Assembly (NCBI GenBank): GCA_009760855.2
Contig: WPIO01000020.1
Coordinates: 1,264,501-1,328,500, forward strand
Reading direction: 5' to 3'
Source of the DNA: Cristatella mucedo
Lineage: Eukaryota > Bryozoa > Phylactolaemata > Cristatellidae
DNA: 64,000 nucleotides
Within the stretch, counting starts at the first letter, position 1. Each line of letters starts with the position of its first letter. Positions 44,475 through 54,900 of this stretch are shown piece by piece. The notes under the pieces are model-generated. The model saw nothing but the letters and a program-made list of their open reading frames with translations, did not search any database and was not told the DNA's origin. The position numbers were made by a program, and so were the translations under genes.

Positions 44475-45055
44475 TCTGCAGCTTGCGATGAACATGGCTG
44501 AAAGGCTAGTCAACAAATCCCAGAGGTTCAGCCATGTATTGCCTTTGCTGAAGGACCTGCCATGTCTTCCGGTCGATCAACTGATACACAGTGAAATTCT
44601 TACTCTGACCTACAAGCCCACCATGGCCTGGCTCCGTAATTCCTGGCTAAATTGCTTTACTAGTTTCAACCTACTCATGCCTCATGTTCTCCATGGAAGA
44701 TTAATTAGCTGTTCCATCCCTTTGCTTAAAGACCGTTTTCGACAAAAGCTTTGCTCTGAAGATCCTAGGCTGTGGAATTTATTTCCACAATTAAACCACC
44801 ACGTCTTCCACTCTCCTGCTGCCGACTGTGGCACATCCTTTCCAGTGATCGGAAGCTGCTACTTCCAGGCTACTCACTTCCTTGACTGCCCTCCTGAGTC
44901 AGCTATGCTTCTCACTTTGTTGCATAAGATAGTCTGTTTGCTACCGTATGCTGACCCAAAGTCGTCTAGGCTTTGAGTGCCTATAAGGAGATTGGATTCT
45001 CCGAGGCCACTATATCAAATGTATTATAATTATTATTATCCTCCGTCTGGCTTAC
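44475..45055 (+). mobile_element. L2-like LINE, 3' fragment
   Basis: A 162-codon frame from 44488 begins AERLVNKSQRFSHVLPLLKD, equivalent to the ..ARLVCRERR..HITPLLADL.. block of ORF2, then loses the pattern. Ends in tail GTGCCTATAAGGAGATTGGA and (ATT)n. Confidence 0.82.
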
Positions 45056-45057
45056 TA

Positions 45058-45440
45058 CAGGTCACTTCAATTGCTTGTACCAGCCTTGATCGATCCGAAC
45101 TCCTTGCTCCTCTGGTCACGCGCTCCTCCCATCGTGTGCTCCGCCCGATCTTCAGTCAGCATCCGGTCATCTTGCCGTCGCTTCCACTGAATTGAAATCT
45201 CTTGGTGACCGGGCATTTTCTTTCGTTCTTGTTCACCCAAAGTCTGGAGCTTACTTCCAGCTCCGATCACTACCCACAATGACCTTGGGTCATTTAAGTC
45301 TCACCTGAAGGTGCATCTTTTCGCGGGTCAGCTTTCCCTTTGCCACTTCGACCAAATATTGTTTGCTCCTGTTCGTTTTGCACATTGTCCAGTGTGTAAC
45401 ATCAGTGCATTTTAATAGCCAGGGGTCCTATTAACTGGCA
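45058..45440 (+). mobile_element. L2-like LINE, subfamily 2, 3' fragment
   Basis: CACTTCAATTGCTTGTACCA through TTGGTGACCGGGCATTTTCT and CACCTGAAGGTGCATCTTTT encode, in mixed frames, the C-terminal region of subfamily 2 ORF2. It starts directly after the (ATT)n end of the previous LINE. Confidence 0.75.
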
Positions 45441-45831
45441 GCCCTGTTACAAACCTGGTGTGCGCGACTTCCACGTCTCGAACAGATACCAGCCGCAGCT
45501 GATGCATACTGGAGACACCTGAACTTTGTAACATGGCTAGCGACTTTTAGGTGAAACACCAATGCACGAAGGTATGCTGACATTAGCGTATCACGGTAGT
45601 CACAAAGAGCGATCATGCCTATAACATAACAAGTCCATATCCATAAAATAGACAAGCCTATTTGACAGAAGCCGAGGGTTACTGACATTCAGTAGGGGCC
45701 ATGGCGAACAACAACGGCTTCGTGACCTAAATCTCAAATCAGCACAAATGCCTACATAGGCGAACTCCAGAAATATAACTGATTGCCAACGTCATCGCAT
45801 TGGCAGTTATATTAAAAAATTAAATTAAATA

Positions 45832-46005
45832 CTAGCTGATTTAAAAGCCTCTTTTGTATAGCGACAGAAGAGCCTTTAAGGCCATCACCACCGCTTGCAG
45901 TGGCAATAAAGGATCGCCCACCGCAGGATTAGAACCCACGACATCGGGACCGAGGCCGTGAAGAGCAACCGCCGTACCTAGTGCACCATCACGGCTCACC
46001 ATGGC
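45832..46005 (-). mobile_element. SINE B copy, well preserved
   Basis: GCTGATTTAAAAGCCTCTTT tail, ACCACCGCTTGCAGTGGCAA body, GGATTAGAACCCACGACATC B-box and CTAGTGCACCATCACGGC head, all in reverse. Confidence 0.9.
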
Positions 46006-46104
46006 CCTGGCCATAGATTATTGCATAATTAGTTTCTATTCATTACAAATAAGGAACCGAGAATAATGAATACAAGCCATAATCTTGCTTAGTTAGCTCG
46101 GGGC

Positions 46105-46315
46105 CGGTTTAGCCTTAAATGCCTTCTTGTTTACTTTTGCATGCCGGCCTAAGAATTATACATGTTTGCCTTTGCATGTGCGTATAAGCAGGGTGTCGTG
46201 CATATCGTTAACCCCTGTCTGTTGATTCTCTTGCTCCAAGTTGTAAAGCACCTGCATAGAGATTCAGCTCTTTTATGGTACTAGACAAACAATGCATTCT
46301 TATTATTGTTGTTAT
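46105..46315 (+). mobile_element. L2-like LINE, subfamily 2, 3' tail
   Basis: TTGATTCTCTTGCTCCAAGT, TGTAAAGCACCTGCATAGAG and the ATT-rich end match the tails at 29.2 and 39.8 kb. Confidence 0.75.
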
Positions 46316-46319
46316 TATC

Positions 46320-47844
46320 ATGGCAGTTTATAGTGTTACAAACCGCATTAGCAGTTCCTGTGTCCTCTGGCCATCAACACCTCCCAAACACCTTAATTAT
46401 AACAAGTTCATATCCATAGAGGCCTCTGATAGAGAGCCACAGAGGGCTGCGAGTGTAAAACACCAGCCATAGCGTATGACTCACTTTGAAGCTCAAAGAA
46501 CAACTGACAATGATGTACGAGCTGGGCTTTTTATGCTGCCTGACTGTAGATTATGACATAACCAGTTCCTAATTGATATAATTTATGAACAGAGAGTAAT
46601 ACCTACACAGTTATAATGTGGCTGATAAAGCATGCCAACTTTTCAATAGTGTGCTTCAGGCTTTCAGACTGCTGAATGAGTTCGAGCAAGGCCAGCAATA
46701 AAGCTGCCTCTGCGGACCCTGCTACTTCCACTGCCGCGGCCGGCTGCTGATGCTTGTGCATTCGCTACAGCTGTCGCAATGCTTGAGCACCGTCCCTATT
46801 GGCTAGTACTAGTAGTAGTCCTTTCACTAGAGTGGTTAAGTGGCTGCTTAGCAGCAGCATTTGTGGTTCAACCTTCGCATCTCGTGCGGGTACCCAAAGG
46901 CACGTGATGTGCTTGGACACATGCTCGAGCCAAGCTTGAGCTCGTGCGCAGGCAGCATGGGGGGCACCACATGCTGCCTGCGCACACCCACTCGCAAGGC
47001 AGACAAAGGGTGATGGAGTTGCGACGCATTTGCGACCGGGTTTGGGGAAAAAAGAGCAGTCGGTATGAAAACCTTGTCTGCTAGTCAGCAGGGTGCAGAA
47101 AATTGCACGTGCATTTGCGACTGTGCAATTCCGTGTCCATGCCGTTGCAGCAGCAGCAGCAGCAGTGCTATCATGGTTGTTGCTGCAAAAAATAGCAGTC
47201 TTGACCTGGATGCTTCCCCAGCCATGGTTGCTTGTTTTGCAAATGAAACTCTACTCCAACAAGAATGGCTGCTAAGCACTGGCACCGGCACAGTGGGTCA
47301 GCTGCTGCTGCTGCTGGCAGGCAAAACAGCAGCAGCTGCTGCAGCTCAGGGGCTAGATTGCCGGGGGGGGGGAAGGTAGGCTACTTAAAGGTGAAGCCAG
47401 CCATACAGATTGTTTTCTAAGAAAATTGCAGCTTTATGGATGCTGTTTATGGGCCAAGCAGTGAGGCAAGAAGCAGGGAACAAACATCAAAGACTGCAGA
47501 GGTTGTGTAGGAGGAGGGCATTACTGCTGCTTGTTGCTGAACACCGTGGTGGTGGTGGTACAGGGCAGCCGTCACGGTCACTCGGCGACCTAGTGGTACA
47601 GGCCTAGAATTTTCTGCTACTCGCCCAAGCACGAACCATGTGCTGATGCGATAGGGAATCGCTTGCCTGCTTACGGAACAGATCAAATGCAGGAGGCAAA
47701 CACCAAGAAGCTGAAATAATCGGCCACTATTGCACGCACCAAAGAGATATTTAAAAAAAATGAAAGCAGTATGCTGCAGTCAAAGCCTCCAAAGAGATAG
47801 GCTCATGCAGACATATACATTTAAAGCGAGTAAGAGAGTAGATT

Positions 47845-47845
<1 letters not shown>
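46320..47845. other. No recognisable gene
   Basis: Contains a short CAG run at 47147-47166 within a 104-codon frame (47065-47379) that is Ser/Ala-rich with CICDCAIPCPCRC. The opposite strand is also partly open. Not recognised. Confidence 0.35.
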
Positions 47846-47847
<2 letters not shown>

Positions 47848-47922
<75 letters not shown>

Positions 47923-47947
47923 TGTGTGTGTGTGTGTGTGTGTGTGC
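47848..47947 (+). repeat. (GA)n(TG)n compound microsatellite
   Basis: About 72 bases of GA pass directly into about 26 bases of TG. Confidence 0.97.
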
Positions 47948-47999
47948 ATGCATTGTGCATGTGCATGTGTATGAAGGAGAGAAAAGGGGAAAAGGTATG

Positions 48000-48075
48000 T
48001 ATTTTTCCAGATTATGCAAGCTGTCAAGAAAGAGATTCAGTTCTCCTATATTGCCATGAAATGACTTATTATATA
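48000..48075 (+). mobile_element. L2-like LINE 3' tail, diverged
   Basis: ATTATGCAAGCTGTCAAGAA and AGAGATTCAGTTCTCCTATA resemble the tail stem-loop. Confidence 0.6.
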
Positions 48076-48239
48076 TTATATAATACATAGAGGGACAGCG
48101 ACACAGGGAGAACAATAGGTAGGCTTAATTATCAAGCAAGTCTTGCTTTATGCTTTCTTGCTGGCTAATGTATTGCATAACATTCTCATGTCTCCTTTTC
48201 ACAGGTAGGAAAGCTGAAGGAAATCTTGTTTATGCATCG

Positions 48240-48335
48240 TTAACCATTTGAAATCTTTTCTTTGCAGCATATATGCCTGTGAAGACAATTAGTTCTGTTA
48301 CGGTATTATACAAAAGTATCCTTATTATTTTGCTA
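48240..48335 (+). mobile_element. L2-like LINE 3' tail, diverged
   Basis: TTTGCAGCATATATGCCTGT followed by GACAATTAGTTCTGTTACGG and ATTATTTT. Confidence 0.6.
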
Positions 48336-48589
48336 TTACAATATTGTGCAAGCATTTGAGCAGATCCATACGAGAACACATTTATCTAGCCCCCTACCAA
48401 CTCATGCACTTGTGAGCATATGCATTTTCAGCAAGGACCCCTTCCGACTGGCAAATACTAGTCATCGGTTTTTAAGAAGCTTCATCAATAAGTAGATATG
48501 TACCCACAAGCAAGTAAGCAAAGGTGTACCCATAGATCCATGTGCATAGGCTTAACGTGTCTGTCGGAATGCACGCTCGAGTTCTCATA

Positions 48590-48671
48590 TGTGCATTTGA
48601 TCATGCCTCCTTTGCAGCAAATGTAAAGCACCTAGAAAGAGATTGAGTTATTTGAGGATGCTTTATCAAGT

Positions 48672-48705
<34 letters not shown>

Positions 48706-48710
48706 CCACT
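48590..48710 (+). mobile_element. L2-like LINE 3' tail with long (ATT)n
   Basis: CCTCCTTTGCAGCAAATGTA, GCACCTAGAAAGAGATTGAG, GGATGCTTTATCAAGTG and about nine ATT units. Confidence 0.88.
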
Positions 48711-49085
48711 CATTCATGCATACAAGAGCATGTGCGTCACTGCATATGCACAAATTTACCTTCTACATGCTAAAGCATGCAGAGTGTGTGCAAGTACAAG
48801 CATTCGCACAGACACCAAGGAAGTTCGAGCAGGAGGAAGTGATAAGGGGGAGGAAAATGGAAGGGATGCTGTCTCGAAAAAGGTAATTCAAACCCAGGGA
48901 AGCCGGACGAGCTGCACCTCTGCCTGGCAGCTATCCGTCGAAGTCGGAGTAGCCCAGGTTCCGCCTGATCACCGGCCTGGTGACTGTTATTTGTTATGTG
49001 ATTGCATCGTGGCCATCCTCTTTTCTAGGGCTCTCGGGAAGCCTTTTTTATCCATCCTGGTAGCCTTGCACACGCTGGTCGATGA

Positions 49086-49248
49086 AATATCAGCTGTTTT
49101 AAAAACCTCATTTGTAAAGCAGCAGAAGAGCCTCAACGGCTATCACCACCGCATGCAGGTGGCAATAAAGGATCGCCCACTGCAGGATTCGAACCAACAA
49201 TCTCGGTCGTGAAGAGCAAGCACCTTACTTCCTGAGCTATCATGGTAG
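49086..49248 (-). mobile_element. SINE B copy
   Basis: ACCTCATTTGTAAAGCAGCA tail, GGTGGCAATAAAGGATCGCC body, CAGGATTCGAACCAACAATC B-box and CCTGAGCTATCATGG head in reverse. Confidence 0.9.
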
Positions 49249-49249
49249 T

Positions 49250-50100
49250 CTAATTCAAATTCCTGCTAAGCCAAAGAATTCTAATCAGGTCATGTGAAGA
49301 TTTTGAATGAACATTAACGTCTACCTTCGTAAAGGACATTGTTGCTAACTGCACCTCTTGCCCACTCAGCTTCGAGGGCATAGCTGCCAACTGGGTGCCA
49401 ACTCTATCAGCAAATAGCCTATGTGTATTTACCCGATCCTCCAATCCAAAAAGTGAGACACAGCCGTTCAAAACTATCGTCTAAATACTTTTGTATGCTA
49501 GCTAGCGAACGCTGGGTACTTTGCTGGCCTACCTCAGGCCCATGCATCGGCCAATCTATCACTTGATCTTCCACATTAGCTGGTCTAAACATATCGGCAT
49601 CCTCAGTTTCCCGTCGGTTCCTACAACATGTCAGCGTCAGCTAACTTTCCTTTTTTGGCTACAAGTCGCCATATCGACTGTCGCACACGGTCAGCCGTTG
49701 CAAACGACAAGGCAAAACACAAAGCACGAGCACAAAATACAAAATTAATCCCTGAATTCTGGCAGAAATGTTATGACTGCACGACCCACACTAGTTCGGG
49801 TAGCAACACAACGCATGCAATGTGCAAAGACCTGAAGCTCAAAAATACGCCGACGATAGCAACACAGCCCTCGAGATCCCATACGCAGCCCCAACAACAA
49901 CACCGTATTAGAAAAAGTGCAATGATAGCCTATATATTACGACAGGTGACTTTCGGCCGACTCGCTAGCAGACTTTACAGCAGCTCCCGCTCAGCGCTAG
50001 GACTGTCCTCCTCAGAGGAGTCACCATCGATGCAATGGCTGGTTTATGATACCCAACATGTGTACCTACGCGCATTTATGTGTGCATATGCATGCAGGTG
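49250..50100. other. No recognisable gene
   Basis: A frame at 49628-50383 is open for 251 codons but its C-terminal part is the (GT)n repeat. The first half has no recognised motif. Confidence 0.35.
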
Positions 50101-50109
50101 TGTGCGTGT

Positions 50110-50163
50110 GGGTACTCGTGCACACACGTTTGTGTGCGTGTGCGTGTGTGCGCGTGCGTGTGC

Positions 50164-50247
<84 letters not shown>
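50110..50247. repeat. (GT)n microsatellite
   Basis: GTGTGC variants followed by about 80 bases of pure GT. Confidence 0.97.
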
Positions 50248-50250
<3 letters not shown>

Positions 50251-50331
50251 TACAGTAAGGCTTACCAATCAACCAGGTAACTATAGGTTGTTGAGAGAAG
50301 ACTCTTTGAAAAGGCCATTGTTTTTCTTAAG

Positions 50332-50457
50332 TCGACCGAAATGTTTATTAACACGAGCGGTATGCCCGGTGGTCCGGGCATGACCAGCAACAGTCTGCCC
50401 TTCACAGGTGGTCATCTGTGGCTTCGAAGAGAGCAGAGTGGCTCGTCATCGAAGGCA

Positions 50458-50525
<68 letters not shown>

Positions 50526-50544
50526 AGTGCTTCTCTGGATGTAG
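50332..50544 (+). CDS. Candidate exon with poly-alanine run, identity unknown
   Basis: A strong acceptor-like TTGTTTTTCTTAAG precedes an ATG at 50341. The frame reads MFINTSGMPGGPGMTSNSLP, then GSSSK and about 24 alanines from a (GCG)n run, ending at a stop 50542-50544. A donor-like CACAG|GTGG at 50408 could cut the exon before the alanines. The Met/Gly/Pro-rich segment looks protein-like. No family can be named. Confidence 0.3.
50456..50526. repeat. (GGC)n trinucleotide run
   Basis: About 23 uninterrupted GCG units; codes for alanine in the candidate frame. Confidence 0.97.
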
Positions 50545-51595
50545 CAAGTAAAGCATGATATCAACAAAACTTATATTGGTCCGGTAGTGACATTACTTGG
50601 AGAAAATCACTGAGGCTTTTCCAGTGAGTGCTGTCAAATCTGCTACAATCACCTCAAAAGGTCAGCAAAATGTAACCTCTTGGATGAGCTTTAACATCAA
50701 GGTCTAGGCGAGCAAGCAAACACACATGGCTTTCCACGAAATATTTGTCAATAATACATAAGCTAACTTTGCCAAGTGATCAGATTCAAGCGGTCTCTGT
50801 GGACAATAAGCCAGATCGTCTCGCGAACAGGGGAAGCTTATAATAGTTGCTTTTTGACGAAATTTAACAGAGGCCAGAGTTGTGACTTAAACGATCTCAT
50901 GGCACCCATATAAAGGCGGCACACAAAGGCACCCGGTTAAACGAATCAATTTTTCAGGATGACAACAATTATTGTGAGTGGGGCACATTAATTATGAGCA
51001 ATAAACCAGAAAATGAATATTGCACCAGCGAACCCTTGCCTGGCAGGACCAGTGCTGCATATATGTCCCTGCCTGAGCAGATGGCGTCACCGATCAGTAA
51101 AGTCACACACCAGTCAAGAATTAACCAGTCGGACTAAGTGCAAGTCGATTAGCTTAAAAGGTTGCCTTGGCTAGAAATAAACTTCTATGGCCTCACAACT
51201 AGCTAAAACTGGACAAACTCCAGCCGTAGAACACATGGACGAAACGCTTGCTATGACCTTATTCGCAGTGGACTGGACGAGTAGCGAACACTGCCGATCG
51301 CTAGTAATGGTTTTTGGAGCATCCCCCTCGTAGGTCACCGTCTTTCGCCAAAAAATGTTACGCATCCGTGGCTCGGTTAATGTAAGTGTCAATCGACCGG
51401 AAAAAATACGGAATACGTGAACCTAGCTGGGTAAGAAACGAAATTGAATATTTGCAGGAAATTCCCAAAGCTCGGCAGGCCGTCCGCAGCGGGCGTGAGA
51501 GCTCGGAAACATTAGGGCTCGACCCGAGAATGGGCCAAAGCACGTGGTTTATAACAACAAGAATGGATCACTTGCATAGCAACCTTAGGGGACCA
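50545..51595. other. No recognisable gene
   Basis: AT-leaning sequence without long frames, tandem repeats or SINE/LINE copies that I can see. Confidence 0.45.
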
Positions 51596-51596
51596 A

Positions 51597-51672
51597 ATCT
51601 CGCCCCGATCAAGTTGTGGCCGAGGTAATGGTCTCGAGCCCCGTCTCATATGTGAAGCACCTGAACAGATAG
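51597..51672 (+). mobile_element. SINE A, truncated fragment
   Basis: CTCGCCCCGATCAAGTTGTG, GTCTCGAGCCCCGTCTCATA and GTGAAGCACCTGAACAGATA; the tail is missing and the LINE begins at once. Confidence 0.75.
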
Positions 51673-51674
51673 AT

Positions 51675-52690
51675 CTCGAGCGCCTCTCATCTCTCCCGGG
51701 CTGCAATGGCACTGCTCTGCAACGGTTCAGGTCCTATCTCAGTGAGAGACTCCAGAGTATTGACGTGAATGGACAAAGATCATCCGAGCTACCTCTGAAA
51801 TATGGGGTACCTCAGGGCTCCGTGCTAGGTCCGGTTCTTTTCACGGTTTATACTCTCCCTCTTGCTGATGTGATTGCCAAGCACAATCTAGGCTTTCACT
51901 TCTACGCGGATGACCCTCAGTTGTACCTCTGCTTTGATCCCTTCCAGCCTTCGAGCACCTCGAATTCTCTCAACTCACTTGCTGCATGTATTGATGACAT
52001 TCGCACATGGATGGCAGAAAATTTTCTAAAACTAAACGATGATAAAACTAACTTACTAGTTATGGGCAAACCCAGTGTGATTCAGGAATTGGAAAGGCTG
52101 ACGCTCAAAATTGGCTCTGCCAGCATATCTCCCGTTGAATCAGCTCAAAATCTAGGTGTCATGTTCCAAAGCGACCTCTCGTTAGACGACCACACCAGCT
52201 CCACGGTCAAGTCTGCCTACTTTCAGCTACATAACATTGCTAAAATTCGGGCTTGTTTAGATAAGGATACCACATCCAAATTGGTCCATGCATTTGTGAC
52301 ATCCCGTCTTAACTTGTGTAACTCACTGCTTGCTGGCCTATCGGCATGTGCAATCAGGCGCTTACAAATGGTGCAAAACTCCGAAGCTAGGCTTGTCTGT
52401 CGTGAGCGTCGAATTTGCCACATCATACCACTTCTCGCTGACCTGCACTGGCTAGCAATCAAGCAACGCATCGACTTCAAGGTTTTTTCGCTCACTTTTA
52501 GGTCACTTCATTCTTTGGCTCCAGCCTATCTCTCAGATCTACTCCCCCACCAGGCTAAGCATCGTACCACCCGCTTTTCGGAATCCAACAGTTTACCAAT
52601 ACCTCGTAAAAACCTGAAATCCTTTGGAGACCAATCCAAGAGTTAATGATAAGATATCCTATAATTATATCACAATGATGTAATAAAAAT
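51675..52690 (+). mobile_element. L2-like LINE, reverse transcriptase fragment (best copy)
   Basis: Open from 51675 through 52646 (about 320 codons). Contains LERLSSLPG..LQRFRSYLSERLQ, the domain motif GVPQGSVLGPVLF, catalytic YADD (FHFYADDPQLYLCF), FLKLNDDKTNLLVMG, then SRLNLCNSLLAGLSACAIRR and LADLHWLAIKQRIDFKV. These are in the order typical of L2-clade ORF2. The copy lacks the endonuclease, the first reverse transcriptase motifs and the last residues, and stops after SFGDQSKS, so it cannot move by itself. It is the longest intact reading frame of any element here, suggesting a fairly recent insertion. The gene has no promoter of its own in the window. Confidence 0.92.
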
Positions 52691-52819
52691 GTATATAATA
52701 CATTTGCATTGCCTATGCTTGGACAGCCACACACTAGCTCACAAGTGTCGTGGCAAGACCAGCATGCAAAAGCGCACAGTAAGACTCTCTCGCGGTCACT
52801 GGTTAGTAGGACTCTTTGC

Positions 52820-53760
52820 TGATTGGGCTCCTAGTTAGTAGCATACTGAATAGCATACTGAATATGCAGTTGAGCTTGCAGAGCGAACCGGAAACAGAGC
52901 AAGTGCACGAAGTGGGCGAAGGGAAAGCGGAGCGGAAGCTGGTGCGTCTTGAGCTGCGACCGAGAAAGATGCAATAACTGCAGGTGGTGACGGAATCCGA
53001 CATAAAGTTCCAGATTTGTGGTGAAAACAAACTGAAGGCCTAATAACTAAGGATTTCGGTTTAGTGGAAGGAGTGGAATGAGAAGGAGCTGGAAGCCGAG
53101 GAGGAGCGAGGAGATAAAGCATAAAGGTGGCACGGCTGGTGCACGAACGCGAGTGAATCCACCTGTCGGCCACATAGAGGATCTTAAAAACTGGCCATCT
53201 GCTTAATTGGAAGACAGTGCAACGTTGGCAAAAGTGGTGCGATGTGGCAGCTGCTCCTTTGACGACGCCCGATTAGGTATCGAGTTGTGTACCTGCGTCA
53301 GGCGATCGAGGGCAAAGGCCGGAAGTCCTCGATACAGAGAATTGATGTAATTTAGATGCGACGACGAAAGTGCAAGGCGTAGTTCTGCTTCCCTACTCTT
53401 ATCCGACTAAGCGTGATCTCATTCTAGTGACGATATTTCTTGGCTACGTCCGAACTACGGGCAGATGCTGCTATCGCCAGACGATCCAATCTAGAGCTTG
53501 CCCGAAACTATTGCAACAGGTTGCTGTTATCGTCGTTAAGCTTCAGGAAGCCGAGTGCCCATCCGAGAGCGCATGTCGTCGATGCAGGCGAGTCGAGTGC
53601 AGAGCAAGTCTTAGAAGGGTCAAAGAATGGGTCAAAGCTGGCTGTCAATGGCGTAAAAATAGAAGACGAGATTGTGTCCGATGATGAATGAAACCGGCCG
53701 GAGGCTGAGTACAGATAGCGAAAAGAAGCGGTCCTAAGACTAAACCCTGAAACCATACCA
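52820..53760 (-). mobile_element. L2-like LINE, subfamily 2, inverted fragment
   Basis: Read on the minus strand: GFLKLNDDNSNLL (about 53508-53560), then a block like LALSSSHLNYINSLYRGLP near 53290-53380, and RPSVCFHHKSGTLCRIPSPP near 52980-53050. The order fits L2 ORF2, but frames change and stops occur. Confidence 0.8.
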
Positions 53761-53819
53761 CACTTTAAGGGCTCCCAAACAACCGACAGCCATTTAAGTC
53801 GGCAACAAATTACGTTTAC

Positions 53820-54600
53820 GAAATTTATTTAATTGGATGACGACAAAACCAGCCTAATAGCTATGGGCAAACCAAGTGTGATTCAGAATGGAAAAGCCCG
53901 ACGCTCAAAATCGGCTCACTGATAGCATTGCTAAAATTTGGGCTTGTTTAGACATGAACGCCACATCCAAATTAGCGGTCTACCGGCCTGTGCAATCAGG
54001 CGTTTACAGTTGGTGCAAAACTCTGTAGCTAGGCTCATCTGTCGTGAGCGTCGCAATTGCCACATCACACCACTTCTCGCCGACCGGCACTGGCTCCCAG
54101 TCTGGAAGCGCATTGACTTCAAGGTTCTGTCACTTACTTTTAGGTCCCTTCATTCTCTGGCTTCAGCCTGCATATCAGAACTGCTTCCCCACCAGGTGGA
54201 GAATCGTACAACCCGCTGTTCTGACTCGAATCGCTTAGCCATGCCTCGTAAAACATCAAAATCGTTGGAGACCGTGCCTTTAGTTCGTATGCTCGCAAAG
54301 CTTGGACCTCATTACCGACGAACGTCACAACGTTCCCCGACATGACGACTTTCTAAAAAGAAGCTTAAAACGCACCTGTTTATTACAGCATTTGGTTGGT
54401 CTTTGTGATTCGTCCTTTGTGTGCGTGTACCTGCTTACCTGCTCATGCCTGCTGCTTGTAGTGCCAGCTGCTTGCGAATGTTGCCACCAAGTATTTGGTA
54501 GTGCTTTTGGTGCTTTATATGCAGCATCTGTAAAGTGCCCAGAGAGAAATTCAATTCTCAAAGGGTGCTATGCAAATGTATTGCGACTAATTTTACTTTT
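53820..54600 (+). mobile_element. L2-like LINE, 3' fragment with internal deletion
   Basis: DDDKTSL.AMGKPSVIQ at the left, a deletion, then IRRLQLVQNSVARLICRERR (about 53995-54050), HITPLLADRHWLPVWKRIDF, SFGDRAF-equivalent sequence, 3' UTR and tail (TAAAGTGCCCAGAGAGAAAT). Nearly the same consensus as the 51.7 kb copy. Confidence 0.88.
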
Positions 54601-54609
54601 ATTCCATTA

Positions 54610-54900
54610 TGAAATTTCACATTGACGTCATTGAGGCAGGACCTAATCCAGTTTAGCACTATACTAGCGATACCTAGGCGCGTCAAGAGGCATTCCGGGT
54701 GGAGCAGGTCATTAACTGTGTGAAATGCTGCTGAAATATTTAGGAGAGCTAGCAGCGGTCGCCGAGGCCCTGCAAAGGTTAAGAACTGTTTAGAGGGCCT
54801 CCGTAAACCCGAATCGGGGCAGTCAGTTTTGTCGGTCGGTTAGCTTTGAATTCCGATTAAAAATTACTGGCGAGAGCTGATGAACTAACGTAGTCCTTTA
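54610..54900 (-). mobile_element. L2-like LINE, inverted fragment with reverse transcriptase motif A region
   Basis: The minus strand reads FAGPRRPLLALLNISAAFHT followed by VNDLLHPECLLTRLGIA, resembling the LLDLSAAFDTVDH motif A block of L2 enzymes, with the catalytic D replaced by H. Confidence 0.72.

Noticed and set aside
48678-48705. ATT repeats as independent microsatellites
   Set aside because: They are the terminal repeats of L2-like 3' tails, as in the other copies.
50341-50410. Assignment of the MPGGPGM peptide to the single-stranded DNA-binding protein family
   Set aside because: Only a short Met/Pro/Gly-rich similarity; the order of residues does not match and no flanking exons were found.
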